A DNA stretch of 64,000 nucleotides from Trissonchulus latispiculum (taxonomy: Eukaryota; Nematoda; Enoplea; Enoplida; Ironidae), in contig JASAND010020783.1 of assembly GCA_030248195.1 (NCBI GenBank), forward strand, positions 1-64,000, in the 5' to 3' direction. The notes beneath the pieces were generated by a model that worked only from the letters and a program-made list of their open reading frames with translations, made no database searches and was not told the origin of the DNA. The position numbers and the translations under genes are program-made. Numbering within the stretch: the first letter of the stretch is position 1; every line of letters begins with the position of its first letter. Of this stretch, positions 1-9,666 are shown in pieces.

Positions 1-16
1 CGGGGGCCGAAACGGT
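1..16 (+). ncRNA. 3' fragment of a type I hammerhead ribozyme
   Basis: The window opens with a G-rich stem II strand followed by CGAAAC and GGT. This is the same order as the 3' half of the complete ribozyme at 533-591 (stem II strand, GAAA core, stem III strand). The 5' half lies outside the window, so this is inferred from similarity. It matters because it makes the left copy a unit bounded by two ribozymes, with 574 bp between equivalent GAAA positions (9 and 583). Confidence 0.6.
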
Positions 17-28
17 AATTAAACATAA

Positions 29-489
29 ATGGAATGTCTTATTAACAGTCCCGTAAACGAGGACATAAGGCCTGGCTCCTGGCCCAGAACCCGCTCTTTT
101 AGCTACTACTACCCAAAGGATCATCCCTTGCACTCAACAAAAAACAAAAAGGTGTTGGGTAAGATGAAGGATGAAACAATGGGTAATCCAGTTGAAGCTT
201 TTTGTGGTATCCGTTCTAAAGCGTATGCATTTATTTGTGGCGAAGATGAGAAAAAGAGGCTGAAAGGTATTAAAAAGTCAATAGTTAAAAAAGGGGGTGC
301 ACTTTAAAGATTGTTTCAACAATTTTTGATGGGACTTCCATGTACTGTAGTATGAATTTTATTAGAAATGATAGACATAAATTGTATAGTGTAAATGTTA
401 ATAAAAAGGGACTATCCCCTTTTGATGATAAACGATATTTGCTAGATGATGGCATTACTAGTTATGCTTATGGTCATTATAAAATATGA
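29..489 (+). pseudogene. Carboxy-terminal tail of a mobile-element protein, frameshifted
   Basis: The first reading frame (29-307) carries a GIRSKAY motif and a lysine-rich KGIKKSIVKK motif. A one-base shift in the A/G run near 286-297 moves the reading into another frame, which carries NKKGLSPFDDKRYLLDDG and ends with TYR-GLY-HIS and a TGA at 487-489. The right-edge copy (complement 64000-63735) reads through the same stretch without a break, which shows the left copy is the damaged one. From memory, this tail is common in uncharacterised transposon proteins, including type-B DNA polymerases of Polinton/adintovirus-like elements; I could not verify that. Catalytic domains would lie outside the window. 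It sits between two hammerhead ribozymes. Confidence 0.6.
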
Positions 490-532
490 GTATGTAAATG
501 TATTTATTGATTTAATAAAAGAACAAAAAGAG

Positions 533-591
533 AACCGTAACGGCAGCCTTAAGCCGTCTGATGAGACCCTCTGGCAGGGGTCGAAACGGTT
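533..591 (+). ncRNA. Complete type I hammerhead ribozyme
   Basis: All conserved parts are visible in order. Stem III is AACCG (533-537) with CGGTT (587-591). The cleavage triplet GTA ends at 539. Stem I is ACGGC (540-544) with GCCGT (553-557) around the 8-nt loop AGCCTTAA. The core CTGATGA is 558-564. Stem II is GACCC (565-569) with GGGTC (578-582) around an 8-nt loop, followed by GAAA (583-586). Every listed stem pair is Watson-Crick and all core bases are present, so self-cleavage after 539 is predicted. It lies 44 bp after the stop of the element coding tail. Hammerheads of this type are known in Penelope-like elements and retrozymes. Confidence 0.93.
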
Positions 592-1500
592 TAATTAGTA
601 TGTTGACTGCTGCAGATCTTTCTCTGTTCTCAATCGAAAAGCATTGTTAAAGCATTAATGTTGAACTCGTTATCCCTTTCTTTCTTCTCTATTAACCAAT
701 GGGATTTAAATTGTAACCTATGGAGAAACTTGGTTGTATCCACTTAATTTGATTTTAATCTTGAGCAGTGACAACCATTTACCATGCTATTTATTATACA
801 AATTGTAGCTTCTACTTAAATATATCATATTTGCAATTATCCAATGTGTGTCGTATATACAAAAAACAGATAAACACTGCAGGATATATCACAAAAGTTT
901 TCAGTTTTGTTTAATAATTGTAACTATGATTAATGAAAAAATATATGTTATTCATTCGGAGCAGATTTCTAGTATGACAGATTAACATACATTTAGTTTA
1001 AAAACTTGAATTTGCAAATTGGACAAACTGATTTGTGTTGACTTCACTTGTTGCAATTTCACTTCTAACGTCCTGTAGATGCATTTCCATTTTGAAACGT
1101 CACTTATACAAAAACTTGATTTTGAATTGTTTAACTTTGTGGTTGCATGTTTAACAAAAAATGTATTCCAGATTACTGTTTCTTCAGGGAAGAACTTAGT
1201 ATTATTGTGTTCAGAAATTTATCCGACTACGCATGAATCACTTTTCGCAGTAATCTTGATTTTGCATAAGGTTTACACTTCTTTATCTAACGTGACTTTT
1301 CTCAGTTTTACAAAGTATCGTAAGTGTTGATCCTGTTTTTGTCAGATGTTTAATTTTTTCAAACTTATGTTTTTCTTTTGTATACATTGCTGTTTCGAGT
1401 AATAATTTTTCTATTAAATCTCTTGCTTTTTACCTGAATCTTTGGCTAATCCTAGTCCAAATTAATTCTGCTGTTATTTTGAAAGGTTTTTTGTGAATAA
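592..1500. other. AT-rich DNA without recognisable features
   Basis: Both strands hold only short chance reading frames. I see no splice-site-bounded coding exon, no inverted repeat and no tandem repeat. Similarity to the right-edge ribozyme element stops immediately after stem III at 591, so this is probably the DNA flanking the insertion. Confidence 0.5.
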
Positions 1501-1645
1501 CTCAGGGGTCCGAAATTCCTTGCTACACAGAGGCAGACGTCGAGAAGATGAAATCTACTCTTAGGTCTAAAGATCAAGCTAGCCTAGTGTGGGTCTAGCC
1601 TAATCCAGGCAGTCCGCCTGTAGGGTACGTGAGTACACTAGTGCC

Positions 1646-2068
1646 TCAGGGCCAGTACTTATCAAGGGAACAGTTGCGATGCTTAACCGCTACCCACGGA
1701 TCAGTACCAGGGGTCACTGCACAACAGAAGAGAACCTTAAAGTCAGAACAACTATCGCACTCGAACACGCAAGACCAGGGCTCCGTATGAGGGCTTCCTT
1801 CGGGCTCGCTGTCAACAGTCCAAGCTTCAATCTCAGCACGATTCCACATCTGAGAACAGTTGCAATAGAAGGTCACCTCCGAATGCTCAGGCTCAACTAG
1901 AGAACTACCCTCGTGAACTAGGAAAAGTATGCTAAAGCTGTACTGGTGGTTGCACTCAGGACACTGATGAAACGGCAAATTAAGTTGGTTCTCGGGCTCA
2001 CTAATATCACTAAGATTTCCTTCGTCGTCAGCGTCTCCGTAGACAAACTCAATGGGCTCCAGACTGAT
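1646..2068 (-). CDS. Cysteine-rich open frame of unknown function
   Basis: The minus strand is open from 2068 to a stop at 1646, with no methionine near the upstream end, so it may be an exon. The translation is acidic at first (around GDADDEGNLSD). It then has three cysteine clusters, CPEC, YCNC and CDSC, and ends near CSLDKYWP. The paired-cysteine spacing could suit metal binding, but I recognise no family. It sits inside the possible mobile element at 1.5-5.3 kb, so an element-encoded protein is as likely as a host exon. Confidence 0.3.
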   Translation of the reverse strand: MSLEPIEFVYGDADDEGNLSDISEPENQLNLPFHQCPECNHQYSFSILFLVHEGSSLVEPEHSEVTFYCNCSQMWNRAEIEAWTVDSEPEGSPHTEPWSCVFECDSCSDFKVLFCCAVTPGTDPWVAVKHRNCSLDKYWP

Positions 2069-2777
2069 CTAGTTTCTAGATATCGTCGACTCAGCGGTTT
2101 CCTATCCAATCTAATACCAACTACAACGACTTAAGCTCTGATCCTAGATTAACTATTTACTATATCCAATTAACCTTGATATCAAACGGCACAAACACAC
2201 AAGATCAAGTACACTACAAATCTGTTGCAAAGAACTGATACAAGAGGAATCCGTTCACCGCCTAACAACTAAACCCAAATCTATGATCAGTCACAGGTCC
2301 CTACTTCGAAATCTTAGCAGAAGAAAAACTAGAGCTGAAACCTAGTAAAATTTTGGTTAGATTAATATTTTAGCCTACTGGTTGCCACACACACACACAC
2401 AAAGTCACGCTCACCTAAACAGTACTCGCTATTCTCAGACTGCGAATTGATTCGCAGTCACACAATGATTTGGTTTTCGGGGTCGAGGAGGGGGGAAGTC
2501 CCTATATGCTCCCTATATGTACCTGAAAAGTGTGCACAAGTCCACCCGTCCCTGGTCACGAATAGTTACTAGCAATACGCACCAGCAGAAAACCAATAAC
2601 TATTCTATCCTCTGCTAAGAGGACGACCTGTAAACTTTTAGAACTTTATTTGAACTTTAGAGAGAGAGAATTTGAGCAGATTCGGTAAGGCAAGCAGAAA
2701 CAGAGCAGATCAACAAACAGGCAATTTTAGACAAAAGACTAGCAGACATTTTTTAAGAGTGAACAGTTGAAAAGTTA

Positions 2778-3233
2778 ATGATTTGGCAAAAGGTCTTCGG
2801 TTGCTTCAACAGGACAAGCTTAACATCCAACCCACACTCCAAATCCCAATATGACAGTCCTACGTCTATCAGTGCGTCCCTAAGCCAAGGAGATGGCTCT
2901 CAGAAAAGTTCTAGATTCACCGATGAATCTCAGCAAACTGACGTTTGGATGGCTGATTTCCAGGCAATCCGGACAGAGCAGCGCTTGAAGAAGAACCAGG
3001 GAGGAGAGGCCAGGGGAATCCGGGGATTCTCACACTGGATGGTAGAGCAGGAAAGAGACCGGGGAGCAGTGCAGCAGGCAGACGTCCGGGATCCGGCGAA
3101 ACAGCGGAACACGGAGCAGCAGAGACGTCCGGGATCTGGAGAGATCACGGAACAGGCGAGGATCGAGAAGAGCAGAAGAGAAGGATCAGAGGCCCGAAGG
3201 CGGCACTCGCTAGAACTGAATCAAATGGGTTAA
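2778..3233 (+). CDS. Low-complexity 151-residue open frame, doubtful gene
   Basis: The frame starts at ATG 2778 and ends at TAA. The product is rich in Arg, Gln, Glu and Ser, with no membrane segment, no cysteine pattern and no family I recognise. Its second half contains a repeated purine-rich motif (GCAG/GACGTCCGGGATC), which would by itself keep a frame open. It is divergent from the 1646-2068 frame and belongs to the same unclassified block. It could equally be non-coding. Confidence 0.2.
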   Translation: MIWQKVFGCFNRTSLTSNPHSKSQYDSPTSISASLSQGDGSQKSSRFTDESQQTDVWMADFQAIRTEQRLKKNQGGEARGIRGFSHWMVEQERDRGAVQQADVRDPAKQRNTEQQRRPGSGEITEQARIEKSRREGSEARRRHSLELNQMG

Positions 3234-5524
3234 AACCTTGTCGGTTTTAACCCGGATTCAGTGATATTAACTGGATTTCGTCAGGACAAAGGTGAAAGTT
3301 TGTTAATTTTGATGAGAAGGTACTAGACTCAACCTAGATCAAGATTTTTGAGCAAAACTAGCGAGGACTAGACGAATTAGCCTTTGGGTGATTTATTTCA
3401 AAAACGGAGAAAAAAATAGCTTATTGAAGGAGAACGAGAAAAGTTTTAAGTTTTGAACAGGAAAGCGATCAGAGGGGATTTCCATTGGAAATCCCCCACC
3501 AATGACGTGTTCCTGAATTTCCTCTTCAGGAAATTCAGGGAAATCCAGCTAATATCAACTGATATTAGCATACAATCATGAAAGCAATAGAGATATCAAA
3601 TAATCTAGGGCGGCGAGAGCCCGACTTTAACGTGTGATTTCGAGAGTGGGACTCAAGGTCCGATTAGGTTGGTTTTATACTCGCACTTACAATTGTTATA
3701 GATCCTAAAGGGGATTGGGACCGCTCATCCTAAAGGGAGATTTCGAAACTGGGCTTCTGAAGCCCGAACCCAATTTAGGTAGACCTTCCCCCCAGGTGTA
3801 CCCCAATCCCAACCTAGGGTCCGAGAGGGAGAAAGTTTGAAGGGGGGTATCCTAGAAGGGGAGAGGCAAAGCCTCTCCCAACGAAACAGCTCATGGGGTG
3901 TCTGTGATTTTCCCCCCAGCATCTAGGCCACGCGAGAGAAGATAGACGACAGCTCGTCACTAACCCCAAATCACAGACTGACTGGAGTTTGAAATTTTGC
4001 TCTCAGGTTAACTTTTTCCTCGTGTCTTTTGCAATCATCTTTCGATGATTGGTTGCTTTCATGATTGCCTTTCGTCATTGGCCGATTTTGAAGGGAGGAC
4101 TCCGCCTCCTTTCGAGTGTTTTCCTTGAGTTTGCACCTGAGCAATCCGTCACTCAGGTTACATAAGTTTTTATGGCCCAAAGGCCGTTTTCGAGAGGTCC
4201 AGAGTACCCTAAAACCCTGGGCCATAAACTTTTACTGCGCTTTTGTTTTCAAGTACCTTTGTCCTGAGTTTCATTTCTGAAGATTTGGCCTTGCTTGCTA
4301 AACAGACGCGCAGGCGAAAGAGAGACCGACGAAAACAAGGAAGGAGAAATCGTAATATCGGACAGGGGACCTGGAAGCCCAAGATGAAATAAGCCTTACC
4401 TAAGCTAAATGAAACTTATACCTATTTCAGAGATTAGCTAGAGACCTAATACTACCTATTAGTCAATATTACTTGCTAACTTCTTTCTTTTCTTTCTTTC
4501 AGGGGTGACTTGTGCCTTAATTTCAGAGGGGTTCCCCTCTGTCTGACTTATGCGTGTGATGTCATTCTAGGGACGTGAAAAGGTAGCGCTGAACCTCACA
4601 CACACGTAAATTCAATGCTTAGACACTCAGACTGGCCTTCGCTGGCCTTCACTCACACACACGCACAACTCAATCAACTCAATAGTAGGGACCTGTAGAT
4701 GAACCCCATACAACCGATGATGCAAAATTAAAGGGGCCAAAAATTACTAATCTCAATCCCCACTTAATGGTGAACGGATTCATTAATACAAAAGCTTACA
4801 GAAATGACAATTATCATCATAAAATTACAAATTACTGACAAGACAAACTATACACATTACACGCTGAGCTTTTTTGTGCCTTTTTTTAGTCTCAATTGCA
4901 AAGGAAGAGGAAACTGTACAATTTCTGGCTTACACAATTACAAACCCCGCTGTACAATTTACAATTACTGATTGACTACAATTCGTACGTAAACAGGAAC
5001 AAACAAACGAAAACAACTATGAGATACGAACTTAGCTACTTACAGATCAAAGGGTTATATTATAATTGTCTGCGTGCTTTCTTTTTCAGGACGTAATTTT
5101 CTATTGTAAAACTGGTGCGGCTTCTTGGGACTAGAGATCTGCTTGTTAAATTGTTTGAAAATAGGGACATCGGTCCACATTAGTTGAGGCGGACCCAGCC
5201 AGCAACAACTAACTTAATTTCGGCAGAAAAGTAGTCATTAGGGGCAGTCCCTAGATCTTGCCCTCACCGCAACTTTTGATCGAGAGGCTTAAAAGGTTAA
5301 ATTCGAACGTTTCCTGATAGCTGATAATCTCATGAACCCAAACTTTTTAATTGAGCCCAATTCACAGATAGTAACTGGCGTGACCCTAACTTTTGTGAAC
5401 CACTTTCGTGATAGGTTTCACCATCAAGCAACTAGGCAAGAAACATCCCTTTCATATCGTTTTCCAACACAACTTTCTGAAGTCTTTTAGAAGGCAATTC
5501 AGAACTCCCTTTTTTTCATTTTCT

Positions 5525-5725
5525 TTACATCGCTAACGGCTGACCCTCCACAAAAGTTTATGCTCACTGCAAAGAAATTTGCACGCTATCTTTACGTGTT
5601 ACGTGAAAACACAACAACTGAGTTGGTACAATGTGCGTGTGTTGCGAGCTTTAACACGTAAATATAGCGTGCAAATTTCTTTGAAGTGAGCTTACACATT
5701 TGTGGTAGGGTCAGCCGTTAGCGAA
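5525..5725. repeat. Palindromic element of about 200 bp
   Basis: The arms are inverted copies: CGCTAACGGCTGACCCTCCAC at the left (5530s) faces GTGGTAGGGTCAGCCGTTAGCG at the right (5701-5722). AAATTTGCACGCTAT near 5577 faces ATAGCGTGCAAATTTC near 5664. The transcript would form a long hairpin. No coding content. Confidence 0.7.
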
Positions 5726-5735
5726 CAGAGCATGT

Positions 5736-6155
5736 ACCAACAGATAAAAGTACATAATATCTAAGAGTGTCACAAGCGTCACACTCTTATTTATTAGGCC
5801 GGGGATATGATCTGCACGATAATGGACTATCCCCCTCAAATTAGACCCCAGTGTCCACTGCCCCCCCTCACAAATCTGTACCTGTAGTACACATTTGTGT
5901 ACCATCGCTCGCTTGTATGTGTACGTGTTGAAGCTCGAAAGTGGTCAGCTGCTGATAGAACGGTTTGGGCTTCAACACATAAACATACAAGCGAGTGATG
6001 ATGCACAAATGTGTACTAGGTACTGATTTGTGGGAGTCACTGGGGTCTAATTTGTGTAGGGTGTTGGCCGTTATCGTGCAGATGATGTTCCCAGCTTAGT
6101 AACTAAGAGTGTGACGCTTGTCACACTCTTAGTTATCATCTACTCTTGCTAGAGC
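5736..6155. repeat. Foldback element with nested palindrome
   Basis: The outer arms carry CTAAGAGTGTGACAAGCG-type sequence and a GATCTGCACGATAA block at the left, mirrored at the right by TTATCGTGCAGATGATG and CTAAGAGTGTGACG. A second inverted pair sits inside (CACATTTGTGTACCATCGC near 5890 against its inverse near 5990). The same family recurs at 41650-42085, with arms matching over both the AAGAGTGTGAC and GCACGATAA blocks. This suggests a mobile non-autonomous element. Confidence 0.65.
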
Positions 6156-6264
6156 TGATAAAAGATAGCTTGCCTTCCGTAACACTCTTATATATTATGT
6201 ACTCTTGATAAAACACAGTATTAACGTTATATGATCAATAGCTTCATTTATCTGTGTTATTTAC

Positions 6265-6533
6265 CGACGGAACTGGCCTAAAATAACGTTTGGCATCGGC
6301 TGGTGTGGGACAGCTTTGACTTTTGTATCATAAATCTTATCCTCCCTCCAGTACTCTGCTATCACTCCAATAGACGAGTACACTCCTACGAAGCAGCAAA
6401 CAGTGAAAAGCATAAACCAGATCAAGCGTGATGAAGGAGATCCAGATGCTACTGAATCCAGACCATGAATTGAGCTTCGATTGAAAATTTCTGATGAAAG
6501 TTCCTTGACATAATTTCTGATCGAGCTATGCAT
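6265..6533 (-). CDS. DEG/ENaC-type sodium channel, amino-terminal exon only
   Basis: Translation from the ATG at 6533 gives about 30 cytoplasmic residues with the conserved His-Gly gating motif (SSIHGL, residues 20-25). A hydrophobic segment follows at residues 36-58, starting RLIWFMLF, then an EYW and PMPNV stretch where family members carry the post-TM1 YPxxT...FPAVTICN region. This order is the signature of the amino-terminus of acid-sensing and amiloride-sensitive channels. A plausible donor (CG|GTAAAT) ends the exon in phase 2 at 6265; otherwise the frame stops a few bases later. The extracellular cysteine domain and second membrane segment were not found towards position 1, so the rest of the gene lies outside the window or this is an orphan or pseudogene exon. 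The post-TM1 motif is divergent. Confidence 0.55.
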
Positions 6534-6719
6534 CGCGCAAAATGAGGGGTGTCCAATTCGAAGTTTAAGGTAAAGTTTCCTGATAAGAAATGTTTGGATG
6601 TAGTGTTGTTGAACAGTATATGATTTCTAAGCCTATTATCTTTCATCCATTGCTCATCTAAAGTGAAGCCACAACGAGAACAACAAAGAACACATTGTTA
6701 CATCTTATTTGCTATCCAT

Positions 6720-8690
6720 GGTGTTATTAGAACACGATACAATGAGAATTAGCAGTCACTTCATAATGTCCTCAAAGCAAGCACAAGTGACATGGCTATT
6801 GTTAATAACCTTTGCTCTGATCCGATGAAGTTTTGTGATCAATGCATTATCATATTTGAGTATCACAATTAAGATGGTGGTATCTTTTTGTGCAATGATA
6901 TTTAAAACGCTATAACTTTCGCAATTCTTGGTGTTGGACAGGGATCTACCCACCATTTTAAGTTTATAATGGTGCATGCACATTGTTTTACGAAGCTTGC
7001 AAAATAGCTTAGTTCTCTGACGTATACCAACGAAAAGTGGATCGCCGATCTTTGAACATAGATTTGTCAAAACAGCAGAATGGGACAAAATTTCTTTTTG
7101 TGCCATTATATAAATGACATGTGGGAGGATACATTTTCGGATTTGGCTCAGCAACACTTAATGGTCCATAAAACCAACCAAATGTTTGGGAACTTAAAAC
7201 TTCGGCTTAAGTTTTCTCGCAATTAAAGCAGAAACCAAGAAAATCGCCCATTTGCCATAGTGCGAGTTCCCATAGCGCCAAAAATGCCGCGAATCCATTG
7301 CGTAGTTTTCGAGAAAACGATGTTAAAAACAAAATAATGACAAACTTTTAACAAGAGTGCATAATTGCACTATATATTAGAAGAAGAGTAAGCCACTAGA
7401 GGGCTCCTCTTCTTGGCATTGCGTAACGGTGCTCCGCCCACAATACGCGAATGTTCCCCCGTTTGGTGGGGAGGTCGACAAGCATACCCCCTCCCCGTTT
7501 GGTGGGGGGGGGTATGCAAAAGGGGTCCCCGTTTGGTGGGGGGTATGCAAAGGGGGTCCCCGTTTGGTGGGGGGTATGCAAAAGGGGTCCCCGTTTGGTG
7601 GGGGGGGGTCGGCAGAATGGGGGACCCGGTGGGGGGGGGGCGCGGGGGGAGGCGAGACTTGGGTGTATCTGATTGGCTGGTGGCGGCCCCCCCCCCAAAC
7701 GGGGACCTCTTTTGCATACCCCCCCACCAAACGGGGACCCATTTTCAAATAGAACAAAAACTACCGTAATCCTCTGCTCCCGTTCCGTTTGGTGGGGGGG
7801 GGTAGCTCTCTTCGACAAAGCATACCCCCTCCCCGTTTGGCGGGGCTGGGGGAGCAGAAAAGAGGTCCCCGTTTGGTGGGGGGGGGGTAGCCAACAGCCA
7901 ATCAGATTGCAGAGACCCCCCTCCCCGTTTGGTGGGGGGGGGGGTTGCCAACAGCCAATCAGATTGCAGAGACCCCCTCCCCGTTTGGTGGGGGGGGGAG
8001 GGTAGAGCAGAGGATTACGGTAGTTTTTTGTCTCTTTGAAAATGGGTCCCCGTTTGGTGGGGGGGTATGCAAAAGAGGTCCCCGATTGGTGGGGAGGGGT
8101 ATGCAAAAGGTGTCCCCGTTTGGTGGGGGCGTAGGCAAACGGGGTCCCCGTTTGGTGGGGGTATAGGCAAAAGAGGTCCCCGCCAAAAGATGTCGCCAAC
8201 AGCCAATCAGGTTCACCCAATTTCCGCCTACTTGGCGACCTCCCTCCCAAACGATGACCTCATTATGCCTACCCCCGCCCCCACCAAACGGGGACCCCTT
8301 TTGCATACCCCCCCCCCACCAAACTGGGACCCCTTTTGCATACCCCCCACCAAACGAGGAGGGGGTATGCTTGTCGACCTCCCCACCGAACGGGGGAACA
8401 TTCGCGTATTGTGGGCGGAGCACCGTTACGCAATGCCAAGAAGAGGAGCCCTCTAGTGGCTTACTCTTCTTCTTATATATAGTGCAATTATGCACTCTTG
8501 CTTTTAAAGATCGTTTTCTGACCAAATCTCATAGCAATAAACTCCGGCTAATGCGCCTTGATAAAAGGTGCAGTTGGACGGTGTACCGATTGAGTATAAC
8601 TAATCATCTTTGTCCGTAGAAGAATGATGGACTATGTTTTAATAAACTGATTTTCCCGAAAATTGACAATCTTTTCTTGCTTATACTGGC
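6720..8690 (-). repeat. Dispersed repeat, split by a later insertion
   Basis: The reverse complement of 8690-8508, followed directly by 7344-6720, lines up along its length with plus-strand 14380-15192. Shared landmarks are TACTCAATCGGTACACCGTCC, the AGCCGGAGTTTATTGCT block, the TTATTTTGTTTTTAACAT block and the AAAAAGAAATTTTGTC block. The G-rich element at 7352-8500 interrupts it cleanly. No protein-coding frame is conserved between the copies, so I treat it as a non-autonomous element or diverged unknown repeat. Confidence 0.65.
7352..8500. mobile_element. G-rich inverted-repeat element with 7-bp target duplication
   Basis: The termini are inverted: CAAGAGTGCATAATTGCAC at the left and its complement ending CTCTTG at the right. 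The arms extend about 100 bp through a GTAAGCCACTAGAGGG block. The flanking CTTTTAA at 7345-7351 is repeated at 8501-8507, a 7-bp target-site duplication. The interior is built of GTTTGGTGGGG-type units spaced about 30-35 bp apart in both orientations. Several copies of CAGCCAATCAGATT carry a CCAAT box core. Open frames across the interior are a by-product of the repeats. The second full member is at 27880-28676. The superfamily is not assigned. Confidence 0.85.
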
Positions 8691-8691
8691 T

Positions 8692-8828
8692 TAAGGGGGG
8701 GGGGTCGCTTTGGTCCAAAATCGATAGTCATGGATTTCGCTCAATTTCACACACCTTATAGGTACATATGTTTTCAAAAACAAGACAAAATATTGGCGTT
8801 CGAAATCAAGCCGTGCCAGAGTTATACA
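8692..8828 (-). repeat. Fragment of a TTAA-ended dispersed repeat
   Basis: The segment starts TTAAGGGGGG and contains GGATTTCGCTCAATTTCAC and a TTCAAAAACAAGACAAA block. The same blocks recur near 34230-34390 and, inverted and diverged, near 31500-31690. Related ends with C-runs before TTAA occur at 36320, 36963 and 38210. The hAT-type element that follows is inserted into it. Confidence 0.45.
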
Positions 8829-8836
8829 GTCTGAAC

Positions 8837-9658
8837 CAGGGATGGAAACTGGGTCATGGGTCACTGGGTCATGGGTCGTTTGGGTCGCCATTTTTGCTTG
8901 GGTCACTGGGTCTTGGGTCACCAATTTTGTAAGCCGTTTGGGTCAGGGTGGGTCTGGGTCAAGTTTCCTGTGGGTCACTTTGGGTCTGGGTCAGCAATCT
9001 TTATTGGATCATTTTGGGTCTGGGTCACAGGGTCTTACCAAATTTCAAATTCGAAGATCTGGCATTGTTCCAATTACGTAAACTGTCGCTGCTAAAAAAT
9101 TTTTCGCGCCGTCGGCGCGAATTTTAAATTGAATTTAGTATTGCTTCTCGGAAATCAGTAGAGTTAGCTGTGACTTGTCCGGCAATTATGTTTTCGCCGG
9201 TTCACGTAACAAAAGCCATGTACACTTCCATAGATTTTAAAATTTTAAAATTTTAAATATTTTGCTACATCAACCAATCAGATCTTTCACGTAAAATAAC
9301 TATTATTGAAAAAGAACGAAAATGAGAAGATTGAGGAGCTTCGATCCTACAAACTATACATATAGGTACATATGTATAGGTATACCTCTTACCCAATTTC
9401 AAAAGTTACGGCGTTTCAAAACCACTTCACAAAAGGATAATGTTAAGTCAGTTAAGGTCGAGTTATTTTATTGGGTCATTTGGGTCTGGGTCACGATAAT
9501 TCTTGGGTCAGCTGGGTCTGGGTCACGAAAACGATTGGGTCATTTGGGTCTGGGTCACGGAATTTTCAAATTTCATGGGTCGCCTTGGGTCTGGGTCAAA
9601 TTTGCGTATGGGTCAAGTGGGTCATGGGTCAGAAATAATGACCCAGTTTCCATCCCTG
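8837..9658. mobile_element. hAT-type MITE built of GGGTCA repeats
   Basis: The terminal inverted repeats are CAGGGATGGAAACTGGGTCA at the left and its complement at 9639-9658. The flanking 8-bp GTCTGAAC (8829-8836) recurs exactly at 9659-9666. An 8-bp duplication with a CAGNG terminus is diagnostic for hAT. The 822-bp interior has no transposase. The subterminal regions consist of many GGGTCA, GGGTCTGGGTCA and GGGTCATGGGTC copies in the same orientation on either side of an AT-rich centre. Confidence 0.9.
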
Positions 9659-9666
9659 GTCTGAAC

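Larger units (their letters stand above)
1510..5300. other. Unclassified region, possibly a decayed DNA element
   Basis: The block is richer in G and C than its surroundings and carries two weakly supported reading frames. Short inverted matches support an element with internal inverted arms: GAATCCGTTCACC near 2250 recurs inverted near 4768, and AGGTCCCTACT near 2297 recurs inverted near 4685. Small palindromes occur at about 3480-3560 (GGGGATTTCC/GGAAATCCCC type). I could not find matching termini, a target-site duplication or a recognisable transposase or reverse transcriptase. Confidence 0.3.

Noticed and set aside
7370..8619. Many long overlapping reading frames on both strands
   Set aside because: They follow from the repeated GTTTGGTGGGG units and C-runs. 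Products are Pro/Gly low complexity, open on both strands, with no start or splice support. The same applies to 27865-28743.
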